Notes: generated by a model not told the origin, from the letters alone. 64,000 nt of DNA from JAJDOD01 sp050299835 (GCA_050299835.1 JBNKWP010000019.1:1-64000), one strand, 5' to 3'. Shown: positions 19,061-28,124, counted from the first letter of the stretch. Translations and numbers: made by a program.

Positions 19061-19099
19061 TCAGACCAAGTTTTGAAAAATCATGGTCATTCAGACCAA
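19061..19099. promoter_or_regulatory. putative PutR operator: direct repeat TCAGACCAA
   Basis: TCAGACCAA occurs at 19061-19069 and again at 19091-19099, exactly 30 bp apart (three helix turns), in the 88-bp gap between the divergent putA and putR starts. This phasing is what an Lrp-type octamer or dimer array would bind. Confidence 0.5.
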
Positions 19100-19117
19100 A
19101 GAGGGAGGGAATAATAG

Positions 19118-19585
19118 GTGATCGACCTAACCGACAAAACCAACCGCCGGATCATCGGCGCGCTCGTCGCCAACGCCCGCATCCCCATCACCGAACTGGC
19201 GAAGAAGGTGGGCCTGTCGAAGACCCCCGTCGCGCTACGCATGAAACAGATGGAAGACGCCGGCCTCATCACCGGCTACCGCGCCATCCTGTCGCCCCTG
19301 AAACTCGGCCTGACCCATGTCACCTATGTCACCGTCGACCTGTCCGACACCCGCCAGAAGGCGCTGGAAGCCTTCAACGCCGCCGTCCGTGAGATCCCCG
19401 AGGTCGAGGAATGCTACATGATCGCCGGCGGCTTCGACTACCAGCTCAAGCTCCGCACCCGCGACATGCCGCATTTCCGCGCCGTGATGGCCGAGCGGAT
19501 TTCCACCCTGCCGCATGTGAACTCGACCAGCAGCTATGTGGCGATGGAAGCGGTGGTGGAGGCTAACTGGGCGCTGCCTGGGTAA
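19118..19585 (+). CDS. putR: Lrp/AsnC family regulator, probable PutR (proline-responsive activator of putA)
   Basis: The 155-residue product has the Lrp helix-turn-helix (NARIPITELAKKVGLSKTPV, about residues 14-34) and the ligand-binding RAM domain (VEECYMIAGGFDYQLKLRTRD). In Rhodobacter and Agrobacterium an Lrp-type gene divergent from putA activates it with proline; position and size match. The start is GTG at 19118 behind GAGGGAGGG. The gene name rests on this context. Confidence 0.88.
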   Translation: MIDLTDKTNRRIIGALVANARIPITELAKKVGLSKTPVALRMKQMEDAGLITGYRAILSPLKLGLTHVTYVTVDLSDTRQKALEAFNAAVREIPEVEECYMIAGGFDYQLKLRTRDMPHFRAVMAERISTLPHVNSTSSYVAMEAVVEANWALPG

Positions 19586-19607
19586 GGGCCACCGCCCTCT
19601 CCCCCAA

Positions 19608-19630
19608 CCTCTCTCCCGCCGGGAGAGGGG
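19608..19630. repeat. intergenic hairpin, CTCTCCC/GGGAGAG
   Basis: A 10-bp stem (CCTCTCTCCC / GGGAGAGGGG, one G-T pair) lies between the convergent ends of putR and the ABC-F gene, without a T-run. A second CTCTCCCTCC...GGAGGGGG stretch follows to about 19700. It resembles an intergenic repeat that could act as a weak bidirectional terminator. Confidence 0.45.
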
Positions 19631-19725
19631 AGGCGCAGACCTCGACGCAACCGCCTCTCCCTCCGGCACGGAGGGGGATCGAGGGGGAGGGACCCTCAGA
19701 AAAAAGGGCCAAGTCCGGGGCAACG

Positions 19726-21570
19726 CTAACCCCCCGCCGCCTCCAGCCGCTCCAGCGCCTTCATCCACAGTGCCTCGGCCCGCGCCAGCCCGTCCTCGAC
19801 CTCTGCGAATTTCTTCTGCCAGCCCTCGGCCTCCGACGCCCGCGCGGCCTCATAGGTCGCCGGATCGGCGAGCCGCACCGCCAGCTTCTCCCGCATGTCC
19901 GTCAGCTTCTCGACCCGCGCCTCGGCAGTTGAAACCTCTTGCCGCAACTCTGCAATCGTCGCCCGCGACGGCTTTGCCTGTTTCGCCTTCGGCTTTTCGG
20001 TCTTTGGCGCAGGCTGATCCAAGAGCATCCGCCGATACGCCTCCAGATCCTCCTCGTAAGGCGTGACGCGCCCGTCCTTCACCAGCCACAGCCGGTCAGC
20101 GACATGAGACAGCAGGTGCATGTCATGGCTCACCAGAACCACCGCGCCGGAATAGGCCGCAAGCGCTTCGATCAGCCCCTCGCGGCTCTCCATGTCCAGG
20201 TGGTTGGTCGGCTCATCGAGGATCAACATGTGCGGCGCATCGAGCGTCGCCAGCAGAAGCGACAACCGCGCCTTCTGCCCGCCCGACAGCTTCGCCGCGA
20301 CCGTCTGCGCCTGATCCGCCCCGATCCCGAAGCCCGCCAGAATGGCCCTCAGTTTCGCAGGCGTCTCGTTCGGCCGCTCGCGCCGGATATGATCCAGCGG
20401 CGTCTCATCAGCGTGCAGCTCGTCCAGCTGATGCTGCGCGAAATACCCGATCCGCAGCTTCCGCGCCCGCGTGATCCGCCCGCCCAAGGGGTCCAGCTTG
20501 CCCACCAACAGCTTGGAAAGCGTGGATTTTCCCTCGCCGTTCTGACCCAGGAGCGCGATCCTGTCGTCCTGGTCGATCCTCAGCGACAGCTTCGACAGAA
20601 CGGGCGTACCGTCATAGCCGACGCTCGCGCTTTCCGTGTTGATGATCGGCGGCGAGAGTTCCTCCGGTTCCGGAAAGGAGAACTTCTTCAAGGCCGCTTC
20701 CTGCGGTGTGGTGATCGGCGTCATCCTGGCGATCATCTTCAGCCGCGACTGCGCCTGAACCGCCTTCGACGCCTTCGCCCGGAACCGATCCACGAAGGAC
20801 TGCAAATGCGCCCGCCGTGCCTCCTGCTTCTTGGCTTCCGCAGCCGCCACCGCCAGCCGCGCTGCGCGGGTCTCTGCGAAGGTGTCGTAGCGCCCCTGGT
20901 AGAGCGTCAGCTTGCGATCCTCCAGATGCAGGATTGAGTTCACTGCGCGGTTCAACAGCCCCCGGTCATGGCTGATCGTGATGACCGTATGCGGGTACTT
21001 GGCCAGATAACTCTCCAGCCAAAGCGCCCCTTCAAGGTCCAGATAGTTCGTCGGCTCATCGAGCAGCAACAGGTCGGGGGCCGAGAACAGCACCCCTGCC
21101 AGCGCAACCCGCATCCGCCATCCGCCGGAGAAGGCGGAGCATGGCATCGCCTGTTCGGCTTCCCCAAAACCCAGGCCCTTCAGGATCACGGCGGCCCGCG
21201 CCTCTGCCGACCAGGCGTCGATATCGGCCAGCCGCGTCTGGATATCCGCCACGCGATTCGGATCGGTCGCGGTCTCGGCTTCCGCCATCAGTGCGGCCCG
21301 TTCACCATCGGCCTCCAGCACCGTGTCCAGCAACGAGGTCTCCGACCCCGGCACCTCCTGCGCCACGCCTCCGATCCGTGCCCCCCGGTTGACCGAGATC
21401 GCCCCGCCTTCAAGCACCAACTCTTCCCGTATCAGCTTGAAAAGTGTGGTCTTTCCGGTCCCGTTCCTGCCAACGAAACCCACCTTGTGCCCATCGGGAA
21501 TCATGGCCGAAGCCCCTTCAAACAGGGGCCGACCTTCGATGGCAAACCGTATATCGTCGATACGCAACAT
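19726..21570 (-). CDS. ABC-F family ATPase (YheS-like)
   Basis: The 614-residue product has two ABC cassettes (GRNGTGKTTLFKLIREE and GQNGEGKSTLSKLL) with signatures FSGGWRMRVALAG and LSGGQKARLSLLLA, an inter-cassette helical arm rich in Ala/Lys/Arg, and a C-terminal coiled coil (about residues 510-600). FSGGWRMR is typical of the YheS/ABCF1-like subgroup of translation factors. I chose the ATG at 21570 (MLRIDDIRFAIEGRPLFEG), which puts the first Walker A in its normal place; the longer frame adds unrelated residues. Confidence 0.88.
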   Translation of the reverse strand: MLRIDDIRFAIEGRPLFEGASAMIPDGHKVGFVGRNGTGKTTLFKLIREELVLEGGAISVNRGARIGGVAQEVPGSETSLLDTVLEADGERAALMAEAETATDPNRVADIQTRLADIDAWSAEARAAVILKGLGFGEAEQAMPCSAFSGGWRMRVALAGVLFSAPDLLLLDEPTNYLDLEGALWLESYLAKYPHTVITISHDRGLLNRAVNSILHLEDRKLTLYQGRYDTFAETRAARLAVAAAEAKKQEARRAHLQSFVDRFRAKASKAVQAQSRLKMIARMTPITTPQEAALKKFSFPEPEELSPPIINTESASVGYDGTPVLSKLSLRIDQDDRIALLGQNGEGKSTLSKLLVGKLDPLGGRITRARKLRIGYFAQHQLDELHADETPLDHIRRERPNETPAKLRAILAGFGIGADQAQTVAAKLSGGQKARLSLLLATLDAPHMLILDEPTNHLDMESREGLIEALAAYSGAVVLVSHDMHLLSHVADRLWLVKDGRVTPYEEDLEAYRRMLLDQPAPKTEKPKAKQAKPSRATIAELRQEVSTAEARVEKLTDMREKLAVRLADPATYEAARASEAEGWQKKFAEVEDGLARAEALWMKALERLEAAGG

Positions 21571-21668
21571 GGGCTGCGGCCTAGCAGAGCGCGGGGCGCT
21601 GGGAAAGACGGCATTGGCGCGTGCGCGGGAACTGAGGCATATGTCCAAAGAAACAGGGAGGAACACCA

Positions 21669-22514
21669 ATGCGCATCGACAGCCATCACCACTTCTGGGA
21701 GCCCGAGCGCCGGGAATATGCCTGGATGACCGGCGATGCGATGGCCCTGATCCGCCAGCCCTTCGCGCCCGCCGATCTCGCTCCGGAACTTGAAGCGGCG
21801 GGGATCGACGGCACAATCCTGGTCCAGACCGTTCCCAGCTTCGCGGAGACAGAGGAATTTCTGGCAACCGCTGCCGCCACCGAATTCGTGCGTGGCGTCG
21901 TGGGTTGGGTCGATCTGACCGACGCTGGCGTGGGAGATGCGCTCGACACCCTTCTGTCACGCCCTGACGGCATGTATCTCAAAGGTATCCGGCACCAGGC
22001 CCATGACGAACCTGACGACGACTGGCTGACGCGACCTGACGTGATCGCGGGCGTCACCGCCTGCACCGTACGCGGTCTCGTTCAGGACCTCCTCGCTAAG
22101 GAACCACAGCTTCCCGCCTGCATCCGCCTCGCCGACGCATTGCCGCAGACGCAATTCGTCCTCGACCATATCGCCAAACCCCGCATCGCAGCGGGCGAGA
22201 TGGAGCCCTGGCGCGGCTTGATCCGCGACCTCGCCGAACGTCCAAACGTCGTTGTGAAACTCTCGGGCATGATAACCGAGGCGGATTGGGCGGCGTGGAC
22301 CATCGACGATCTGAAACCCTACGCTCAGATCGTATTCGACGCCTTCGAAACCGAGCGTGTCCTTTTCGGGTCGGACTGGCCGGTCTGCCGTCTCGCTGGC
22401 AGTTACATGCAGGTGACGGAGACGGCGGAGGCGCTGACCGAAGCTCTCACGCCGGAGGAGAAAGCGCAGGTCTTCGGTGGCAATGCTGCGCGGATTTACC
22501 GGCTCGACCTCTGA
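21669..22514 (+). CDS. amidohydrolase 2 family protein (TIM-barrel lactonase-like)
   Basis: The 281-residue product begins MRIDSHHHFWEPERREYAWM, the metal-binding HxH start of the L-fucono/L-rhamnonolactonase group, and has LYGSDWPV-like LFGSDWPVCR with the catalytic Asp and VLDHIAKP with a metal His. Its substrate is unknown; sugar-lactone hydrolysis is the usual role. AGGGAGG precedes the start. It converges with hemN, leaving a 3-base gap, and has no sugar genes next to it. Confidence 0.8.
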   Translation: MRIDSHHHFWEPERREYAWMTGDAMALIRQPFAPADLAPELEAAGIDGTILVQTVPSFAETEEFLATAAATEFVRGVVGWVDLTDAGVGDALDTLLSRPDGMYLKGIRHQAHDEPDDDWLTRPDVIAGVTACTVRGLVQDLLAKEPQLPACIRLADALPQTQFVLDHIAKPRIAAGEMEPWRGLIRDLAERPNVVVKLSGMITEADWAAWTIDDLKPYAQIVFDAFETERVLFGSDWPVCRLAGSYMQVTETAEALTEALTPEEKAQVFGGNAARIYRLDL

Positions 22515-22517
22515 CCT

Positions 22518-23867
22518 TCAGATCGCAAGGCTTCCCTGGGATGACTTTTCCGAGACCGCCGCGCTGGCGATGATGCGCGCAAGGCTGGCCGCTTCCGGTC
22601 GAATTGCAATCGTTTCGCCGGTGACTTCAAGCGCGTCGGGAAACCGCTCTTTCAGGGAGGTCTCGATCGCCTCGATCTGGCGCACAAACAGGGGATGTCT
22701 GGTTTTGAGTTTGTCGCCCTCGAAGCCTCCCCGACACATGATGTCCTGAACGAGGTCGGACATCATCCTGTCGATGCTGTGCATGCTGTACCCGCGATGT
22801 CCGGCAAGTCCGCCGGTCTGGATGCGCTCGGCATAGGCCGCCGTGGCAACCGCGTTCTGCACGTAACCTCCGGGCAAATGGGAGATCGAGGAGGCGCCGA
22901 AGCCGATCAACGTCTCGCAGGGATCGTCGGTGTAGCCCTGGAAATTTCGGCGTAGCGCCCCTTCATTCGCGGCGCGGGTCAGACTGTCCTCGGCGGTGGC
23001 GAAATGATCGATCCCGATGGGAACAAGGCCGCTGCCCGTCAATTTCTCGCGCGCCATGCTGGCCAGCCGAAACCGCGTTCGCGCGTCGAGCAGTTCTTCC
23101 TCGGGGATCATGACCTGCCGCTTCGACATATGCGGAACATGCGCATAACCATAAAGTGCAAGCCGGTCCGGGTTCAGCGCAAGAACATGATCGAGTGTCC
23201 GGATCAGGCTGGCCTCCGTCTGTTTGGGCAAGCCGTAAACCAGATCGAAATTCAGGCTCGCGACGCCAAGCTTTCGCAGGTAATCGACGACGTGACGGGT
23301 CTGCTCATAGCCCTGGAGCCGCCCGATGACTTCCTGCACGGGCGGGGCGAAATCCTGGATGCCGATGCTGGCCCGGCCAAGTCGCCAGTCGGCCAGCGTG
23401 TCGAGCGTTGCCTCGGCGGCTTCGGTCGGGTCGATCTCAACCGAGAATTCGAAGTCTTTGGCGGGTTCGAAGCGGGAATAAACCGCCTCGCACAGCCGGT
23501 TTACCAGTTCGGTGTTCAGGATGGTCGGTGTCCCGCCACCAAAGTGGAGCCGGGCCATTTTGATGCCCTTGGGGAGGCGCTCACGCACATTCTGCAATTC
23601 GTCGATCAGCGTGGTGACATAGGCCTCGACCGGTTTCAGCGTGCTCGTCCCCTGGGTCCGGCAGGCGCAGAAATAACAGATCCGGCGGCAGAATGGGATG
23701 TGAACATAGATCGACACCGGCTTGTCGGCGCTGACCCGTTCCAGCCATTCCGCCTGGTGCCGATGCCCCGCATCCGCCTCGAAACGGTTGGCGGGCGGAT
23801 AGCTGGTAAAGCGCGGCACTTTCGCGCGGAACAACCCGTATTTGTCGAGTATCGCTTCATTTTCCAT
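22518..23867 (-). CDS. hemN: oxygen-independent coproporphyrinogen III oxidase
   Basis: HemN is a radical SAM enzyme that makes protoporphyrinogen IX without oxygen. The 449-residue product has the CRRICYFCAC motif (three cluster cysteines plus one) in HIPFCRRICYFCACRTQG, FGGGTPT, and VDYLRKLGVASLNFDLVYGLP. The start MENEAILDKYGLFRAKVPRFTSYP matches the family; upstream frame residues do not. It is divergent from fnrL, sharing an FNR box, so it is probably FnrL-activated. No Shine-Dalgarno precedes the ATG. Confidence 0.95.
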   Translation of the reverse strand: MENEAILDKYGLFRAKVPRFTSYPPANRFEADAGHRHQAEWLERVSADKPVSIYVHIPFCRRICYFCACRTQGTSTLKPVEAYVTTLIDELQNVRERLPKGIKMARLHFGGGTPTILNTELVNRLCEAVYSRFEPAKDFEFSVEIDPTEAAEATLDTLADWRLGRASIGIQDFAPPVQEVIGRLQGYEQTRHVVDYLRKLGVASLNFDLVYGLPKQTEASLIRTLDHVLALNPDRLALYGYAHVPHMSKRQVMIPEEELLDARTRFRLASMAREKLTGSGLVPIGIDHFATAEDSLTRAANEGALRRNFQGYTDDPCETLIGFGASSISHLPGGYVQNAVATAAYAERIQTGGLAGHRGYSMHSIDRMMSDLVQDIMCRGGFEGDKLKTRHPLFVRQIEAIETSLKERFPDALEVTGETIAIRPEAASLARIIASAAVSEKSSQGSLAI

Positions 23868-23901
23868 TTTCGTTGTGTAACCATTCGGCTGTCCGGAAAC
23901 T

Positions 23902-23915
23902 TTGACGCAGATCAA
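23902..23915. promoter_or_regulatory. FNR box between hemN and fnrL
   Basis: TTGACGCAGATCAA differs from the consensus TTGAT-N4-ATCAA at one position. Its centre is 41.5 bp from the first base of the hemN ATG and only 11.5 bp from the fnrL ATG. Confidence 0.75.
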
Positions 23916-23919
23916 CTGA

Positions 23920-24648
23920 ATGAATGTCGTCCTGAAAGAGCGTGTAAAATGCAGTGATTGCCCGATACGGCATCGCGCTGTCTGTGCCCGATGTGATGAT
24001 AACGAGTTGGCCTCTCTCGAGGAGATCAAGTCCTACCGGAGTTTCGAGGCGGGCGAGACGATACAGTGGCGCGGCGACGACCTGCGTTATCTCTCTTCCG
24101 TCGTCTTCGGGATCGCGACCTTATCCAAAACGCTGGACGATGGGCGCATGCAGATGGTTGGCCTTCTGTTGCCCTCTGATTTCATCGGACGCCCCGGCCG
24201 TGACACGCTTGATTTCGACGTCGTGGCGGCGACCGATGTGACCCTATGCAGTTTCGAACGCAAACCATTCGAAAAGCTGCTGATCGAGACACCCCATATC
24301 TCGCATCGCCTTGTTGAGATGGCGATGGACGAACTTGACGCTGCGCGTGACTGGATGGTGCTTCTCGGCCGCAAGACGGCGCGGGAGAAGCTGGCGAGCT
24401 TCATCCAGATGCTGGTGCAACGGAGTCATATTGCAGGGACTGACATTCCGGGTCTCACTCTTCCGCTCACGCGGGAGGAGATCGCAAGTTACCTTGGGCT
24501 GACATTGGAAACCGTCAGTCGACAATTTTCCCAGTTTCGCAAGGACGGAATCCTTCATTTCCAGGATCGTCGGCAGTTCACAGTAACGGACCGTGCCGGG
24601 TTGATCGAGGCAACCGGTGACGACGCAGACGGCGGTGTAATCGTTTGA
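23920..24648 (+). CDS. fnrL: Crp/Fnr family oxygen-sensing regulator FnrL
   Basis: The 242-residue product is an Fnr-type regulator: N-terminal cysteines at residues 11, 14, 22 and 25 plus Cys110 in ATDVTLC can hold the oxygen-labile 4Fe-4S cluster; a cNMP-like beta barrel and the Crp helix-turn-helix (LTREEIASYLGLTLETVSRQ) follow. In Rhodobacter FnrL activates hemN/hemZ and ccoNOQP under low oxygen, and both targets flank it here with FNR boxes. An in-frame TGA directly precedes the ATG, so this is the only possible start; the FNR box ends four bases before it, where a Shine-Dalgarno would be expected. Confidence 0.95.
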   Translation: MNVVLKERVKCSDCPIRHRAVCARCDDNELASLEEIKSYRSFEAGETIQWRGDDLRYLSSVVFGIATLSKTLDDGRMQMVGLLLPSDFIGRPGRDTLDFDVVAATDVTLCSFERKPFEKLLIETPHISHRLVEMAMDELDAARDWMVLLGRKTAREKLASFIQMLVQRSHIAGTDIPGLTLPLTREEIASYLGLTLETVSRQFSQFRKDGILHFQDRRQFTVTDRAGLIEATGDDADGGVIV

Positions 24649-24658
24649 TCGGCAAGAC

Positions 24659-24672
24659 TTGATTCAGATCAA
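24659..24672 (+). promoter_or_regulatory. FNR box of the ccoNOQP promoter
   Basis: TTGATTCAGATCAA is a perfect consensus FNR site. Placed at -41.5, the transcript would begin near 24707, and TAAACC at 24695-24700 is where a -10 should be. This leaves a leader of about 40 bases before ccoN. Confidence 0.85.
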
Positions 24673-24747
24673 GGCCGGATTAACCACCGCTCTCTAAACC
24701 CTGCCTCGGAAAGCTGCGCTTTGGCGCTTGGATTCGGGGAATCGGTT

Positions 24748-26361
24748 ATGGGAAATTACGTTAAACTCATCCTGCTCGGGATGGTCACGATCGTAGCGGC
24801 GATTGCGGTCAACTGGGGCAGGGACCTTGCATATCAGGTACATGCCTTTCTGATCATGCTGATCTCGGCGGGCATGTTCGTCTGGGTGCTTCGCAACACC
24901 GATGAGCCGACGGCGATGAAGCCGGACCCGAGCGGCTACTATGATGGTGTCGTTCGGGCCGGTGTCATCGCGACCGCATTCTGGGGCGTCGCGGGATTTC
25001 TGGTCGGGGTGTTCATCGCCTTTCAACTGGCCTTCCCGGTCCTCAACTTCGAATGGGGCCAGCCCTTCACCAATTTCGGCCGGCTTCGCCCGCTGCACAC
25101 CAGCGCGGTGATCTTCGCATTCGGCGGCAACGCCCTGATCGCGACCTCGTTCTACGTGGTCCAGCGGACCAGCGGGGTCAGGCTCTTTGGCGGCAGGCTC
25201 GCCTGGTTCGTATTCTGGGGCTACCAGCTCTTCATCGTTCTGGCGGCAACCGGCTATCTGCTGGGCGCGACCCAATCCAAGGAATACGCCGAGCCGGAAT
25301 GGTATGTGGACCTCTGGCTGACCATTGTCTGGGTCGCCTACCTGCTGGTTTTCCTCGGCACGATCTTCACCCGGAAAGAGCGACATATCTATGTCGCCAA
25401 CTGGTTCTACCTGAGCTTCATCGTCACCGTGGCGATGCTCCACGTCGTCAACAACCTGTCGATCCCGATCAGCTTCTGGGGCTCGCGCTCCGTGCAGGTC
25501 TTCTCCGGCGTGCAGGATGCCATGACGCAGTGGTGGTATGGCCATAACGCCGTGGGCTTCTTCCTGACTGCGGGCTTCCTCGGCATGATGTACTACTTCG
25601 TGCCGAAGCAGGCCGGCCGCCCGGTCTATTCCTACCGGCTTTCCATCATCCACTTCTGGGCGCTGATCTTCCTGTATATCTGGGCCGGACCGCACCACCT
25701 GCATTACACAGCGCTGCCCGACTGGGCCTCGACGCTGGGCATGGTGTTCTCAGTCGTCCTGTGGATGCCCTCCTGGGGTGGCATGATCAATGGTCTGATG
25801 ACGCTGAATGGTGCCTGGGACAAACTCCGCACCGACCCGATCATCCGGATGTTCGTCATCTCGCTCGCCTTCTATGGCATGTCGACCTTCGAAGGCCCGA
25901 TGATGTCGATCCGCGCGGTCAACTCCCTGTCGCACTACACCGACTGGACCATCGGCCACGTCCACTCCGGCGCACTCGGCTGGAATGGCATGATCGTCTT
26001 CGCCTGCCTCTACTTCCTGACACCTAAACTCTGGGGCAAGGACAAGATGTACTCGATGTCGGCGATCAACACCCATTTCTGGCTGGCGACCGTGGGCATC
26101 GTCCTCTACGCCGCGTCGATGTGGGTCACCGGCATCATGGAAGGCCTGATGTGGCGCGAAGTCGATGACCAGGGCTTCCTGGTGAACAGCTTCGCCGACA
26201 CGGTCAGCGCCAAGTTCCCGATGTATGTCGTGCGCGGCACGGGTGGCCTGCTTTACCTCTCCGGCGCGCTCATCATGTGCTGGAACATGTTCATGACGAT
26301 CCGGGGCGCGAAGCCCTACCGGCAGGACGTCGCTGAAATCACCACTGCAGTAAGGGGCTAA
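24748..26361 (+). CDS. ccoN: cbb3-type cytochrome c oxidase subunit I
   Basis: CcoN is the catalytic heme-copper subunit, an integral membrane protein with about 12 helices, holding heme b and the b3-CuB centre. Seen: RLRPLHTSAVIFAFGGNALI with a heme His, WWYGHNAVGFFLTAGFLG with a CuB His, and IWAGPHHLHYTALPDW with the CuB His pair. ATG 24748 (behind GGGGA) gives 537 residues and a start MGNYVKLILLGM like known CcoN; a TTG at 24721 is less likely. First gene of ccoNOQP. Confidence 0.97.
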   Translation: MGNYVKLILLGMVTIVAAIAVNWGRDLAYQVHAFLIMLISAGMFVWVLRNTDEPTAMKPDPSGYYDGVVRAGVIATAFWGVAGFLVGVFIAFQLAFPVLNFEWGQPFTNFGRLRPLHTSAVIFAFGGNALIATSFYVVQRTSGVRLFGGRLAWFVFWGYQLFIVLAATGYLLGATQSKEYAEPEWYVDLWLTIVWVAYLLVFLGTIFTRKERHIYVANWFYLSFIVTVAMLHVVNNLSIPISFWGSRSVQVFSGVQDAMTQWWYGHNAVGFFLTAGFLGMMYYFVPKQAGRPVYSYRLSIIHFWALIFLYIWAGPHHLHYTALPDWASTLGMVFSVVLWMPSWGGMINGLMTLNGAWDKLRTDPIIRMFVISLAFYGMSTFEGPMMSIRAVNSLSHYTDWTIGHVHSGALGWNGMIVFACLYFLTPKLWGKDKMYSMSAINTHFWLATVGIVLYAASMWVTGIMEGLMWREVDDQGFLVNSFADTVSAKFPMYVVRGTGGLLYLSGALIMCWNMFMTIRGAKPYRQDVAEITTAVRG

Positions 26362-26365
26362 GTCA

Positions 26366-27091
26366 ATGGCACTTATGGAAAAACACGCCATTCTGGAGAA
26401 GAGCCCGACACTTCTCCTCGTCTCCTCGCTTCTCGTGGTGACGGTGGGTGGCATCGTCGAGATTGCACCGCTCTTCTGGCTGGAAAACACCATCGAGGAG
26501 GTCGACGGCGTCCGTCCCTATAGCCCCCTCGAACTTGCGGGGCGGGAGATCTACGTCCGCGAAGGCTGCTATGTCTGCCACAGCCAGATGATCCGCCCGA
26601 TGCGGGACGAGGTCGAACGTTATGGCCATTACAGCCTGGCCGCGGAGTCGATGTACGACCACCCGTTCCAATGGGGCTCCAAGCGCACCGGGCCGGACCT
26701 GGCGCGTGTCGGCGGGCGGTACTCCAACGAATGGCATGTGGATCACTTCACCAACCCGCAAAGCGTGGTGCCGGAAAGCGTCATGCCGAAATACGCCTTC
26801 CTCATGCGGACGCCCATCGATGGCGAATATATCGCCGACGTGATGGGCACCCACCGCTTCGTTGGCGTGCCTTACACCGATCAGCAGATCGAACTGGCGC
26901 TGACCGACTTCCGCGCGCAAGCCGATCCGGACGGCGATTACGGCGAGGTCGAAGACCGCTATCCGGGCGCTCCGGTCGGCAATTTCGACGGCCAGCCGGA
27001 ACTGACCGAGATGGACGCGCTGATCGCCTATATGCAGGTCCTGGGCACGATGGTCGATTTCTCGACCTTCACGCCCGAGGCAAGCCGGTAG
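26366..27091 (+). CDS. ccoO: cbb3-type cytochrome c oxidase subunit II (mono-heme)
   Basis: The 241-residue product has one N-terminal membrane helix (about residues 14-40) and a periplasmic cytochrome c domain with CYVCH at residues 68-72; the axial Met is likely in SVMPKYAFL. It passes electrons from CcoP to CcoN. The gene begins 4 bases after ccoN. Size and motifs are normal for FixO/CcoO. Confidence 0.97.
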   Translation: MALMEKHAILEKSPTLLLVSSLLVVTVGGIVEIAPLFWLENTIEEVDGVRPYSPLELAGREIYVREGCYVCHSQMIRPMRDEVERYGHYSLAAESMYDHPFQWGSKRTGPDLARVGGRYSNEWHVDHFTNPQSVVPESVMPKYAFLMRTPIDGEYIADVMGTHRFVGVPYTDQQIELALTDFRAQADPDGDYGEVEDRYPGAPVGNFDGQPELTEMDALIAYMQVLGTMVDFSTFTPEASR

Positions 27092-27100
27092 GAGGACGCT

Positions 27101-27280
27101 ATGGAAACCTATTCCCTGATGCGCGAGATCGCCGACAGCTGGGTGCTTCTGGCAATGTTCGCCTTCTTTTTCGGCGCAGCCATTTTCGCCTTCTGGCCCG
27201 GGGCGGCCCGGGACAGGCAGGACGCGGCGGGCATCCCCTTCCGCAACGACACGACGACCAAGGAGCAAGGCGATGAGTGA
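27101..27280 (+). CDS. ccoQ: cbb3-type cytochrome c oxidase subunit CcoQ
   Basis: The 59-residue product has a single membrane helix (VLLAMFAFFFGAAIFAFWPG) and a hydrophilic tail, the normal CcoQ form. CcoQ stabilises the oxidase, and in Rhodobacter it also takes part in signalling to the photosynthesis genes. GGAGG precedes the ATG by 5 bases. It overlaps ccoP by 8 bases. Confidence 0.9.
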   Translation: METYSLMREIADSWVLLAMFAFFFGAAIFAFWPGAARDRQDAAGIPFRNDTTTKEQGDE

Positions 27281-28124
27281 AGAAGAAAAGCGCCTGGACG
27301 AAGAGACCGGCCAATATACCACCGGCCATTCCTATGACGGCATCGAGGAGCTCAACACGCCGCTCCCGCGCTGGTGGCTCTGGACTTTCTACGCCACCAT
27401 CATCTGGGGCGTCGGCTATACGATCGCCTATCCGGCATGGCCGATGATATCGGGCGCGACAGCTGGCGTGCTGGGCTATTCGACCCGCGCCAATGTGGCC
27501 GAGGATATCCTGGAGCATGAAGCGAAGAACGCGGCACTTGTCGGTGAACTGACCTCCGTCGATATCACCGCCATCGACCCGGCCTCCGACCTGCATCGCT
27601 ACGGCGTGGCACGCGGCGGCGCGGTCTTCCGCGCCCAGTGTTCCCAATGTCACGGCTCCGGCGCGGCAGGCGCAAAGGGCTATCCGAACCTCTTGGACAA
27701 TGACTGGCTCTGGGGCGGAACGCTGGAGGAGATCGCCTTCACCGTAGAACATGGCATCCGCAACGAAACCGCTGATGCGCGTTACTCCGAAATGCCCGCA
27801 TTTGGCGATATTCTGAGCGGCGAGGAAATCGCCGCCCTCGTTGCCCATGTTCAGGCCCTGCCGGAAGGCGCAGGCGAGGAGGGTGCCACGCTTTTCGCCG
27901 ACAATTGCGCGGCATGCCACGGCGACAATGGCGAGGGCAGCCGCGAACTGGGCGCGCCCAACCTGTCGGATGCGATCTGGCTTTATGGCGGCGACGAGGC
28001 TACCATTACGGAGACCATCACCAATGCCCGCTTCGGCGTTATGCCCGCCTGGGGCCAGCGCCTGAGCGATGCCGATGTGCGCGCCGTCTCGCTCTATGTT
28101 CACGCGCTTGGGGGAGGCGAGTAG
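27273..28124 (+). CDS. ccoP: cbb3-type cytochrome c oxidase subunit III (di-heme)
   Basis: The 283-residue product has an N-terminal helix region (about residues 34-58) and two cytochrome c domains: CSQCH at 123-127 and CAACH at 212-216. CcoP accepts electrons from soluble or membrane cytochrome c and hands them to CcoO. The start ATG lies inside the end of ccoQ with AAGGAG upstream. It closes the structural operon; a 100-base gap leads to ccoG. Confidence 0.97.
   Translation: MSEEEKRLDEETGQYTTGHSYDGIEELNTPLPRWWLWTFYATIIWGVGYTIAYPAWPMISGATAGVLGYSTRANVAEDILEHEAKNAALVGELTSVDITAIDPASDLHRYGVARGGAVFRAQCSQCHGSGAAGAKGYPNLLDNDWLWGGTLEEIAFTVEHGIRNETADARYSEMPAFGDILSGEEIAALVAHVQALPEGAGEEGATLFADNCAACHGDNGEGSRELGAPNLSDAIWLYGGDEATITETITNARFGVMPAWGQRLSDADVRAVSLYVHALGGGE

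Noticed and set aside
17617..19392. A 591-residue open frame on the + strand
   Set aside because: Antisense to putA and running into putR in another frame; no motifs.
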